DNA from: Tissierellia bacterium KA00581
GTDB taxonomy: Bacteria; Bacillota; Clostridia; Tissierellales; Peptoniphilaceae
Direction of reading: 5' to 3'
DNA length: 33,735 nucleotides
NCBI GenBank assembly: GCA_001552895.1
Contig: KQ959651.1
Location: 78,555-112,289, forward strand
The notes below the pieces were generated by a model, which was not told the DNA's origin, did no database searches, and saw only the letters and a list, made by a program, of their open reading frames with translations. Below, piece after piece: positions 7,543-14,521 of this stretch. The translations under genes and the position numbers were made by a program. Position 1 is the stretch's first letter. Each line of letters starts with the position of its first letter.

Positions 7543-8411
7543 TAGTTTCTCCTTTTTAATCTTATATTTTCTTTTATCTTAGGGAAAGATAGAAATACAA
7601 CTATCAAACACGCTGAAATAAGTTTAAAATCATTTGCTTTTATAATTTTCAAATGTAAAACTAACAATAAAATAAGTCTATAGATTATAGAACCATAAAT
7701 TATTGATATAAGTCTTTTTAAAAAAGACAAATTTTCAAATAAAATTTCTCCGATTATAATTGCTGAAAGTGCTACAACTATTATTCCAATTCCACTATTA
7801 ACATCAGAAAATCCGTTATATTGACTAATTATAGCCCCCGAAAAAGATATAATAGCATTAGAAATCATAAGTGCAAAAATAGTCATATTATTTGTAGAAA
7901 TTCCAAGAGATTTTGCCATTTTTTCATTATCTCCTGTTGCAATTATCGCTTGGCCAATTTCTGTTTTAAAAAATTTATAAATACATAAAATAATTAATAT
8001 ATTTAAAATAATTGCTATAAAAATTATATTAAACTCATTTTTTAAATGTATATAATCAAAAATAGTCTTATAATTTAATAAATTTAAGTTAGGACTATTC
8101 ATAATTCTTAAATTTATTGAAATAAGTGCTGTCATTGTTAAAATTCCAGCTAAAAGAGAAGGAATTTTACAATAAGAAATAAGAATTCCTGTAACAAGTC
8201 CTGCTAATGAACCCATAAAAAATGCTATGATACAAGATGTAAAAGGATCTACTCCTACCCTTATTAAACTTACACATACAGATGCTCCAAGAACAAAAGA
8301 GCCTTCTGTAGTCATATCTGCAATATTTAAAATTCTAAAGCTTATAAAAAGCCCTATTGATAAAATGCCAAATAAAATGCCTTGACAAATACTTGATAAA
8401 ATTAAACTCAT
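7542..8411 (-). CDS. ABC importer permease, TrpXYZ-like system
   Basis: A 289-residue membrane protein with about eight to nine hydrophobic spans, related to the branched-chain-type permeases (COG4120). The N-terminal ILNIADMTTEGSFVLGA and the later ATGDNEKMAKSLGIS segment are the family's recognisable parts; the latter would be the cytoplasmic loop docking the ATPase. GGAGG lies just before the start, and nine bases separate it from the binding-protein gene upstream. It is the only permease in the unit, so it presumably acts as a homodimer. Confidence 0.88.
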   Translation of the reverse strand: MSLILSSICQGILFGILSIGLFISFRILNIADMTTEGSFVLGASVCVSLIRVGVDPFTSCIIAFFMGSLAGLVTGILISYCKIPSLLAGILTMTALISINLRIMNSPNLNLLNYKTIFDYIHLKNEFNIIFIAIILNILIILCIYKFFKTEIGQAIIATGDNEKMAKSLGISTNNMTIFALMISNAIISFSGAIISQYNGFSDVNSGIGIIVVALSAIIIGEILFENLSFLKRLISIIYGSIIYRLILLLVLHLKIIKANDFKLISACLIVVFLSFPKIKENIRLKRRN

Positions 8412-8420
8412 ATTAACCTC

Positions 8421-9410
8421 CTAATTTACAATCTTACATTTTTTTAAAATTTCTTGTGGAATTTTAATATTTAAAGATTTTGCCTTCTTTTCATTTAAAA
8501 AAATATCACAGTCTTTTTCAAATGAAATTGGAATATCTCCTGGATTTTCACCTGATAATATTTTTATAATAATTTTTGCTGTATTTTCTCCTATTTTATA
8601 TTGGTCAACTCCAAGTGCTAAAAGACCACCATCTTTAACCATGGAATCTGCAGATGGAAAAACAGGTATTTTATATTTATCTGTTATTTTTGTAAGAGTT
8701 GTCATTGAACTTGCAATGGTATTATCTATAGGAACAAATATAGCATCAACATTTTTTGAAAGACTTTGTGCAACTTGATTTATATCATTACTATTCATAA
8801 TACTATTTACTACAACTTCAATTTTTTCATTTTTTAGAATATTTTCCATTTCACTAGCTTGCCTTTTTGCATTATCTTCACTTGCAGTAAATAATATACC
8901 AATCTTTTTAATATTTGGCATAACTTTTTTTATAAGTTGAAATTCCTTTTTTAAATCTGTTCTATCGCTTACTCCTGTTACATTAGTATTTGATTTTTTT
9001 TCATCTTTTACAAGTCCACTTTCTTTTGGAAAAGTTACACCAGAAATTACAATTGGAATATCTTTAGTAGCATTTAAAAATGTTACAGAAGATAAAGTGG
9101 TAATTCCAACAAGAACGTCATTTTTTTCATCTATTAATTTTTCAGCCATTAAAGATAAGTTACTTTGATCTCCATTAGCGTTTCTTAAATTTATTTTTAT
9201 ATTTTTTCCATCAACATATCCATTTTTTTCAAGCTCATCTTTCATTCCTTTAAAGATTAAATCAAGAGCTTTGTGATTCATCGGCTCTAAAACTCCAATA
9301 TTGTAAATCTTTTTTTCTTGATCGTTCTTTTCATCTTTTATAACAAAAAATGAAAAAACTAAAAAACAAGCTAATAAAAATGAAAATAAATTAAATTTTA
9401 AATCTTTCAT
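8421..9410 (-). CDS. ABC importer substrate-binding protein, TrpX-like (COG2984)
   Basis: A 329-residue extracytoplasmic binding protein of the PF04392/COG2984 family: IGVLEPMNHKALDLIFKGM, NGYVDGKNI, AEKLIDEKNDVLVGITT, IPIVISGVTFP, FVPIDNTIASS and FPSADSMVKDGGLLALG are characteristic. The N-terminus has one hydrophobic helix; an LLAC sequence (Cys15) lies inside it but is followed by further hydrophobic residues, so it may be an uncleaved anchor rather than a classical lipoprotein. AAGGAGG precedes the ATG. First structural gene behind the leader-peptide attenuator, whose peptide carries a Trp codon; this supports a tryptophan-related substrate but does not prove it. Confidence 0.88.
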   Translation of the reverse strand: MKDLKFNLFSFLLACFLVFSFFVIKDEKNDQEKKIYNIGVLEPMNHKALDLIFKGMKDELEKNGYVDGKNIKINLRNANGDQSNLSLMAEKLIDEKNDVLVGITTLSSVTFLNATKDIPIVISGVTFPKESGLVKDEKKSNTNVTGVSDRTDLKKEFQLIKKVMPNIKKIGILFTASEDNAKRQASEMENILKNEKIEVVVNSIMNSNDINQVAQSLSKNVDAIFVPIDNTIASSMTTLTKITDKYKIPVFPSADSMVKDGGLLALGVDQYKIGENTAKIIIKILSGENPGDIPISFEKDCDIFLNEKKAKSLNIKIPQEILKKCKIVN

Positions 9411-9460
9411 ACTTTCCTCCTTAAAAATAAAAACTTTAAATAATTTTAAATAAAAAATAA

Positions 9461-9591
9461 AAAAATCACGTATAAATCTACGTGATTTTTAAATATTTTT
9501 ATTTAAAATAGCCACATAGATACAAAAAACATATAAGCCTTGTATCTATGTAAAAAATTGTACACTAATACAAGCCATTAATTAATGGCTT
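9461..9591 (-). promoter_or_regulatory. Six-segment transcription attenuator of the TrpXYZ-like operon
   Basis: Reading along the minus strand, alternating pairings are visible. Segment 1 (9582-9591) pairs with 2 (9572-9581), a 20-base palindrome. Segment 2 extended (9567-9574) pairs with 3 (9539-9546), 8 pairs. Segment 3 (9540-9551) pairs with 4 (9514-9525), 12 perfect pairs. Segment 4 (9513-9521) pairs with 5 (9476-9484), 9 pairs with one wobble. Segment 5 (9479-9490) pairs with 6 (9461-9472), a 12-pair terminator followed by a T-rich run. Thus 1:2, 3:4 and 5:6 mean stop; 2:3 and 4:5 mean read-through. The Trp codon and stop of the leader peptide lie at or in segment 1. Pairings were found by eye. 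Confidence 0.75.
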
Positions 9592-9635
9592 TGCCATAGA
9601 TTATTTTGAAAATCTAAACTTTGATACAATTTCAT
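9582..9635 (-). CDS. 17-residue leader peptide with a single Trp codon
   Basis: Encodes MKLYQSLDFQNNLWQSH followed by TAA. A strong ribosome site AAGGAGAGGA (9641-9650) lies five bases upstream, and a promoter (9664-9692) starts transcription about 22 bases before the ATG, so translation looks intended. The Trp codon (position 14) is three codons before the stop and immediately before attenuator segment 1; a ribosome held there would cover segment 1 and favour the antiterminator pairings. The location in front of a TrpXYZ-like importer fits a tryptophan-starvation sensor. With only one Trp, stalling of a TnaC-like kind or sensing of Gln/Asn supply are alternatives. Confidence 0.72.
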   Translation of the reverse strand: MKLYQSLDFQNNLWQSH

Positions 9636-9663
9636 AACTATCCTCTCCTTTTAACTTTTATAT

Positions 9664-9692
9664 ATGATACAACAAATTTTTTATATTGTCAA
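9664..9692 (-). promoter_or_regulatory. Promoter of the TrpXYZ-like operon
   Basis: TTGACA (9687-9692), 17-base spacer, TATCAT (9664-9669) on the minus strand. Transcription should start near 9657, just before the leader peptide. Confidence 0.83.
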
Positions 9693-9712
9693 GTACTTTT
9701 TTATTATTTTTA

Positions 9713-10402
9713 CTATTTTTTTGAAACTTTTTTAATACCAAATTCATATCCTGTAAAATTATCAACAATTCTATCTTCAAAAACTTCAAATCTCTTTTCT
9801 TCAAAATTATCAGCCATTAAAAAATTTTTACCTTCAACAGTTACAAGCTTTGGATTATCATAATAAGATGCAGAAATTTTCTTACCTAAAACATTTTCTT
9901 TAAATTTAATATTTTTATCATCTGGTAAGTGAAATGCCATTAAGGAATAATCATTTGTTTTTTTAACTATTGAAAAACGCCCTCCTTTAGCTCCTTCATA
10001 TATATTTCCATATAAACTTTCAATTTTTTCATCACTTTTTTCATAACTTGAAAGTTCTATACCTGTATATCTATCAACTATTAAATCTTTAGAAACTATT
10101 TCAAATCTATCATCTGGAAAATCTTTAGCAGTTAAAAAATTTTTATTACCCTTTTTTACAATTTTTGGATAATCAAAAAAACCACCATGTAAATTAACCT
10201 TATCTTTATCTTTAAACTTTACACTATTTAAAAAATTAAACTGCAAACAAGAATAAGATTTACTTTTTTTCATAATACAAAGACTAGAACCTACTGCAGA
10301 ATATTTTTTTCCATAAAAATTTTCAATTTTTGAACTTTCTTTACTACAAGATATCAAAAATAGAGAACAAAATAAACATATAATAATTTTAAATTTTTTC
10401 AT
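9713..10402 (-). CDS. Two-repeat lipoprotein, paralogue of the one at 3061
   Basis: A 229-residue secreted lipoprotein; the signal ends in lipobox LISC with Cys19. The mature protein is two tandem units of roughly 95-100 residues, each beginning near KIE-x-(F/L)YG and ending near VD-x-(Y/F)-TG-x-E-(L/F), with a shared (Y/N)PK(I/V/L)V-x-(K/V)-x-(G)(N/K)(K)NFL-x-A-(K/D) core. The unit resembles the repeats in the equally long lipoprotein at 3061-3750. Thirteen bases after the small secreted protein gene, with only a weak ribosome site (GGTGAT), so it is probably translated by coupling from the same transcript. No known domain recognised; a surface accessory role is a guess. Confidence 0.8.
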   Translation of the reverse strand: MKKFKIIICLFCSLFLISCSKESSKIENFYGKKYSAVGSSLCIMKKSKSYSCLQFNFLNSVKFKDKDKVNLHGGFFDYPKIVKKGNKNFLTAKDFPDDRFEIVSKDLIVDRYTGIELSSYEKSDEKIESLYGNIYEGAKGGRFSIVKKTNDYSLMAFHLPDDKNIKFKENVLGKKISASYYDNPKLVTVEGKNFLMADNFEEKRFEVFEDRIVDNFTGYEFGIKKVSKK

Positions 10403-10415
10403 AAAATCACCATAC

Positions 10416-10742
10416 TTATTTTAACTCTTCAGTATCAACTTTGTTTGGAACAAAAGGTCCTTTTAAAACATATCCTTTATAAACAACATCATAGCCAGCT
10501 GTAAAACTTCCAGTTATATCAGCTTCTCTTTTATAAAGCCAGCCACTATATACTCCATCACTATACCAATAATCTCCGATATCATAATAGTTCATATCAT
10601 AATGAATTTTAACAGTAACATATTTACTGTCTGAACTTAATACCTTAGATGAGTTATTTTGTGCATATATATAATTTTCAGCTACAAAAGATGTACTCAT
10701 CACTACCAATAAGCTTAATACCATAAATTTTTTCTTCAACAT
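10416..10742 (-). CDS. Small secreted Tyr/Trp-rich protein, function unknown
   Basis: A 108-residue protein with a clear signal peptide (Lys-rich start, hydrophobic core to about residue 20, likely cleavage near YIYAQ at 23-28) leaving a mature chain of about 80 residues. Its middle is strikingly aromatic: NYYDIGDYWYSDGVYSGWLY, followed by a second stretch with GYDVVYKGYVLKGPF. No cysteine is present in the mature part. I do not recognise the family; the spacing of aromatics suggests a small beta fold, possibly glycan- or surface-binding, but that is a guess. GGAGG precedes the ATG. It heads an operon with the lipoprotein at 9713 and has the strongest-looking promoter in the window. Confidence 0.78.
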   Translation of the reverse strand: MLKKKFMVLSLLVVMSTSFVAENYIYAQNNSSKVLSSDSKYVTVKIHYDMNYYDIGDYWYSDGVYSGWLYKREADITGSFTAGYDVVYKGYVLKGPFVPNKVDTEELK

Positions 10743-10765
10743 AACGTTTCCTCCATTCTTTTATT

Positions 10766-10817
10766 TACAGTTTCACTGTATTGAAAATATTATATCATCA
10801 ATTTAATGTGGTGTCAA
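10766..10817 (-). promoter_or_regulatory. Perfect promoter with palindromic operator candidate
   Basis: TTGACA (10812-10817), 17-base spacer and TATAAT (10789-10794) with TGA extended -10 on the minus strand: full consensus. TACAGT (10766-10771), three bases, ACTGTA (10775-10780) form a 15-base palindrome right after the expected start of transcription. Such a strong promoter with a start-site palindrome suggests tight repression. Confidence 0.82.
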
Positions 10818-10848
10818 GTCTTTTAGATGAATTTTTATAAAAAAATTT

Positions 10849-11015
10849 TTATCCACAAATTTTTTAATGATAATATTGTATTTTACAAATTTATAAAAAA
10901 TATTTTTAATTTATCCAATATTTTTTTTATTTATTAAGAAAATTATGCACAAAAAAATTCCCTAAATATACACTTATCCACAAAGTTATTACACTTATCC
11001 ACAATTTGTTGATAA
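10849..11015. other. Cluster of DnaA boxes in a gene-free region
   Basis: Three exact TTATCCACA boxes on the plus strand (10849-10857, 10974-10982, 10995-11003), one TTATGCACA (10943-10951, still TTATNCACA), and a minus-strand TTATCAACA (11007-11015, one mismatch). The last two exact boxes are 21 bp apart, two helical turns. Surroundings are extremely AT-rich. No dnaA, dnaN or other replication gene is nearby, and genes on both sides run the same way, so a bidirectional origin is unlikely; a DnaA titration or reactivation site, or DnaA control of the gene at 10742, are alternatives. The rest of 10818-11090 shows no gene. Confidence 0.65.
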
Positions 11016-11091
11016 AATAGAAAAACACTTGACTTTTTTTTATTATCATTTACGCTATACATTAACCTTTTAAAATAAAAAATAATTTAAA

Positions 11092-11126
11092 AAAAATCAG
11101 AAATAGTACTACTATTTCTGATTTTT
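11092..11126. terminator. Terminator after the amidohydrolase gene
   Basis: AAAAATCAGAAATAGT (11092-11107) pairs perfectly with 11111-11126 around a three-base loop; on the minus strand a T run follows. Confidence 0.88.
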
Positions 11127-11155
11127 AAATTTTTAAGTTCTTAAATTTTTAAATT

Positions 11156-12328
11156 TTATTCACTAAGAAAATCAATAGCGTATTGTGCATACATTGCAGC
11201 ACCATTAGTTAATACACTTTCATCTACATTAAATCTTTCACTATGGTGTGGAAAATCTGCTCCAACTTTAGAATTTCTACATCCTACAAATCCAAAACAA
11301 CCCGGTTTCTTTTCAAGGTAGAAAGCAAAATCTTCTCCTCCTGTTGTTTTTTGCATTTTTGAGTTAGCATTTGGATCAACTTTTTCAAGTGCTTTTGCTG
11401 CTGTTTGTGATGATTTTTCTTCGTTTATTGTTGGTCCTAAGATATAAGTATATTCAAGTTCGTATTCAGCTCCATAAGCATCACATACTCCTTTTATTAC
11501 TCTATTCATATCTTTTTCAATTCTTTTTCCTATTTCTCTAGAGAAATATCTATTTGTTCCTTCCATTTCTGCTTGACCTGCAATTATATTAAATCTATTT
11601 CCACTATGAAAAGATCCTACAGTTACAGTTACAGAATCAAGTGGTGAATAATTTCTTGCAACTAATTGTTGAAGATTTTGAACTACTGCAGCTCCAACTA
11701 CAACAGCATCTACAGTTTCATTAGGTAAAGAACCATGTCCAGACTTTCCTTTGATTTTAATTTTAAACATATCTGCAGCTGCCATTCTATCTCCAGATTC
11801 TACTGAGATTTTTCCAGCTTCAAGTCCTGACCATATGTGAGAGCCATATATTGAATCAATTTCATCAAACCATGTACCTTGTCTAATCATGTACTTTGCT
11901 CCAAGTCCTATTTCTTCAGCTGGTTGGAAGATTAAATAAATTTTTCCACAAAGTTCATCTTTAACTTCATTTAAAACTTTAGCTGCTCCAAGTAGCATAG
12001 ACATATGAGTATCATGACCACAAGCATGCATCTTACCTTCATTTTGTGATTTATATTCAACATCATTTTTTTCTAATACATTAAGTGCATCCATATCAGC
12101 TCTTAATGCTACTACTTTTCCTTTCTTTTTACCTTCTATTACACCTATAAGTCCTGTTTTTGGTTCTTCTGTAGGTATTTGATAAGGTATACCCATTTTG
12201 TCAAGTTCTTTTGCTATTGTTTTTGTTGTTTCATATTCTTCAAAAGATAATTCTGGATGCATATGAAAATATCTTCTCATATTTAGTATATAATCTTTGT
12301 TTTTTTCAATTAATTCTTTTACGTTCAT
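11156..12328 (-). CDS. M20D amidohydrolase (hippurate / N-acyl-amino-acid hydrolase type)
   Basis: A 390-residue cytoplasmic metallo-amidohydrolase releasing amino acids from N-acyl or aminobenzoyl conjugates. Motifs: ALRADMDALNV (75-84), the metal-binding MHACGHDTH (100-108, Cys103 and His105), QPAEE with the catalytic Glu pair (about 138-139), a dimerisation-domain HGSLP and the C-terminal FPHHSERFN metal histidine. All expected residues are present and length is normal. The start at 12328 is set by AAGGAGAT six bases upstream; the six-codon longer frame begins inside that ribosome site. Eighteen bases downstream of the membrane protein gene, so the two form an operon that may import and cleave the same conjugate. 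Exact substrate cannot be read from sequence. Confidence 0.9.
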   Translation of the reverse strand: MNVKELIEKNKDYILNMRRYFHMHPELSFEEYETTKTIAKELDKMGIPYQIPTEEPKTGLIGVIEGKKKGKVVALRADMDALNVLEKNDVEYKSQNEGKMHACGHDTHMSMLLGAAKVLNEVKDELCGKIYLIFQPAEEIGLGAKYMIRQGTWFDEIDSIYGSHIWSGLEAGKISVESGDRMAAADMFKIKIKGKSGHGSLPNETVDAVVVGAAVVQNLQQLVARNYSPLDSVTVTVGSFHSGNRFNIIAGQAEMEGTNRYFSREIGKRIEKDMNRVIKGVCDAYGAEYELEYTYILGPTINEEKSSQTAAKALEKVDPNANSKMQKTTGGEDFAFYLEKKPGCFGFVGCRNSKVGADFPHHSERFNVDESVLTNGAAMYAQYAIDFLSE

Positions 12329-12346
12329 TTTTATATCTCCTTTCAA

Positions 12347-13555
12347 TTATACTGCCATAAGCATAGGTCCCAATAGTCCTGCAAGTATTACTGAACCTAT
12401 TGAAACTGTAATAAATCCTGCAACTAACATTTTTGGTAAAATTTGATTTAATATTAATTCTTTTTCACTTTCATCTATTGCTATTGCTTCGCTAACTTCT
12501 TTAGAAACTATAAATGTTCCTGGAAATCCAAAAAGTGCTGAACTTCCAATAGCAAAAGCCATCCATGGTCTAACTTTTAAAAATTTTCCAACCAATACAG
12601 ACATTATTCCAATACCTACAGTTCCTATCAACAAACATATAACTAATGGGATAATTATATTTAAAATATCTTGAATTGTAGAGCCTGCAAGTCCTCCATA
12701 AATAACAGCCATTAAAGAAGCCATACCAAAACCAAATACATTTGCTTTATTAAGTGGTTCTCTTTCAAGTAATCCAACTTGAGCAAAAATAATTCCAAAT
12801 ATTAATGAAAGTACATTTTTATCAAGTCTTACCAAAGCGTTTAAAAATAAATTTCCTGTATCTATTTTTTGTAAACAAGCTGAAATGCTAACTGCTATAA
12901 CCGCTACTAAAGTTGCCTTTGCAAAATAATAATTTGATGATCTAAACTTTTTTGGAAGTTGAAAAATCATTTTTCTATCAACATCTTGTACTTCTTTATC
13001 ATTTTCAAATTTATAACCATTATTTTTTAATTTAATTATAGTTTTTGCTTCTCTTCTTAAACAAAATGAAGCTAAAGGATAACCTACAAATCCTTGCAAA
13101 ACGACTAAAAGTGTTGCCATAAGTTTAAGATCTAATCTACCAATTGCCTCTGCCTTATCTCCCATTTGAAGTCCAGCTATAAGACCACCTGAAATTGGTG
13201 GTGCAGCTACTATTGCAGTTTCTTTTCCAACTATTTTACTTGCTACTAATAAAAGTAATATAACTATACCTACAATTCCTCCAATAGATATCAAAACTGT
13301 ATTCCACTGTGCTTTTAATTGATTTATGTTTAACATTGAGCCCATATGTACTAAAAGAACAGGAATTAAAAGTGCTCCTATAGAATACAGAAGTGAATCT
13401 TTAAATAAAGTTTTTGGTATTCCCAGCCAAAATCCTCCTAAAAATATTACCGAACAAACAAAAAGTGACGGCACTATACTTATCGTTATAGATGCTACAA
13501 CATCCCCTATGGTATATACTACCAAAATAAATAGTAATGCATATAATGCTTGCAT
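12347..13555 (-). CDS. Multi-spanning membrane protein, probable transporter (DUF3100-like)
   Basis: A 402-residue integral membrane protein with about ten hydrophobic spans and one hydrophilic loop near residues 168-205. Glycine/proline-rich re-entrant-like motifs occur in both halves (APPISGGLIAGLQMGD and AIGSSALFGFPGTFIVS), reminiscent of two-fold pseudo-symmetric secondary transporters. It looks like the uncharacterised DUF3100-type proteins, but I cannot confirm this without a search. AGGAGG precedes the ATG. First gene of an operon with the M20 amidohydrolase, so a permease for N-acyl amino acids or a dipeptide-like substrate is a reasonable inference. Has a consensus promoter with a start-proximal palindrome. 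Confidence 0.78.
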   Translation of the reverse strand: MQALYALLFILVVYTIGDVVASITISIVPSLFVCSVIFLGGFWLGIPKTLFKDSLLYSIGALLIPVLLVHMGSMLNINQLKAQWNTVLISIGGIVGIVILLLLVASKIVGKETAIVAAPPISGGLIAGLQMGDKAEAIGRLDLKLMATLLVVLQGFVGYPLASFCLRREAKTIIKLKNNGYKFENDKEVQDVDRKMIFQLPKKFRSSNYYFAKATLVAVIAVSISACLQKIDTGNLFLNALVRLDKNVLSLIFGIIFAQVGLLEREPLNKANVFGFGMASLMAVIYGGLAGSTIQDILNIIIPLVICLLIGTVGIGIMSVLVGKFLKVRPWMAFAIGSSALFGFPGTFIVSKEVSEAIAIDESEKELILNQILPKMLVAGFITVSIGSVILAGLLGPMLMAV

Positions 13556-13578
13556 AACTAATCTCCTCCTATCTTATG

Positions 13579-13637
13579 ATTTCACAAACTTATGAAATAT
13601 TTTTATAGATTATAGCACAACACTTTTTGTTTGTCAA
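13579..13637 (-). promoter_or_regulatory. Consensus promoter and palindrome upstream of the transporter/amidohydrolase operon
   Basis: TTGACA (13632-13637), 17-base spacer and TATAAT (13609-13614) with TGC extended -10 on the minus strand. Just downstream, 13579-13598 is an imperfect 20-base palindrome (ATTTCACAA then TTATGAAAT, one mismatch), positioned as an operator. From 13640 to 13890 the sequence is almost pure A/T and I see no gene or clear element apart from a GTTAATTAAC palindrome near 13840. Confidence 0.78.
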
Positions 13638-13892
13638 CATATTAGTACGTTTATTTTTTAAAGAATATACACTTTAAATTATTTAATTTATATGTTATAT
13701 TGTAATTTATATAAATCAAATATTAATAGTTAATCATTATATATGAATATATTCTATTTTTATAAATAATATTATTTTTTAAATTTTTTTATATTTTTTT
13801 AATTTTTAATTATAAAACTAAATTTAAATTTATTAAAAAGTTAATTAACGTATAATTTTTTTAATATAAATTTACAAATAATCAATAAATAA

Positions 13893-13938
13893 AAAAATAT
13901 CCTTCTTACCGGTTTTTCCCAATAAAAAGGATATTTTT
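13893..13938. terminator. Terminator after lemA
   Basis: AAAAATATCCTT (13893-13904) pairs with AAGGATATTTTT (13927-13938); the 22-base loop contains the only GC-rich patch nearby. On the minus strand it ends in a T run. Confidence 0.75.
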
Positions 13939-13963
13939 AAAATTTTTTATTTTGTTTTACAAA

Positions 13964-14509
13964 TTAATCCCAACTTGGTGGATTTTGTTTTTCTGTAGTA
14001 TTTTTAAAGTAATCATATTCTGTAAAGCCCATCATTCTTGAAATTAAAACAACAGGAAATACTAACATACTTCTATTAAATTTAGTTACAGTATCATTAT
14101 AAATCATTCTTGAATTTTTTACATCTTGTTCATAAGAATCAATTTTATCCATTGTATTTAAATAAAGAGTATTTGCTTTTAAGTCTGGATAATTTTCAAC
14201 AACTACAGCAAGTCTTGAAAGTGCTTGTGTAAACATATTATTATCTTGTTCAATATCTTTAACTGTACTTGTAGCATTTACAGAATTTCTTTGTTTAACT
14301 ACATTTTCTAAAGTTTGTGCTTCATGAGATGAATATTTTTTAGTTGCATCAATTAAAGATTTAAGCGCATCCCATCTTGACTCTACATTTGCAGCTATTT
14401 GTCCCATTGAATTTTTTACCATTTCTCTAAGTCTTATTAGTCTGTTATAACTTGATATAAGCCATAATACTAAAATGACTATAATCGCTAAAATTATTAA
14501 TAAAATCAT
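13964..14509 (-). CDS. lemA: LemA family membrane protein
   Basis: A 181-residue protein with an N-terminal transmembrane helix (2-20) followed by a long helical domain outside. SYNRLIRLREMVKNSMGQIAANVESRWDALKSLIDA and the later NYPDLKA-x(n)-FNR segment are hallmark LemA sequences. LemA proteins are helical-bundle envelope proteins of uncertain role, often paired with DUF2207 or TPM-domain proteins. AAAGGAG lies upstream and 12 bases separate it from the DUF2207-type gene. The C-terminus ends in KQNPPSWD; length is typical. Confidence 0.92.
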   Translation of the reverse strand: MILLIILAIIVILVLWLISSYNRLIRLREMVKNSMGQIAANVESRWDALKSLIDATKKYSSHEAQTLENVVKQRNSVNATSTVKDIEQDNNMFTQALSRLAVVVENYPDLKANTLYLNTMDKIDSYEQDVKNSRMIYNDTVTKFNRSMLVFPVVLISRMMGFTEYDYFKNTTEKQNPPSWD

Positions 14510-14521
14510 ATTTTCTCCTTT

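Noticed and set aside
9461-9660. A T-box or known riboswitch in front of the TrpXYZ-like operon
   Set aside because: No TGGN-ACC core or specifier arm is present; the translated leader frame and alternating stems explain the region better.
10849-11090. A chromosomal replication origin (oriC)
   Set aside because: DnaA boxes are present, but no dnaA/dnaN nearby and genes on both sides are transcribed in the same direction; kept only as a DnaA-box cluster.
13640-13890. Hidden small gene or RNA in the A/T-rich spacer
   Set aside because: No frame with a ribosome site and no stable hairpin apart from the short palindrome near 13840.
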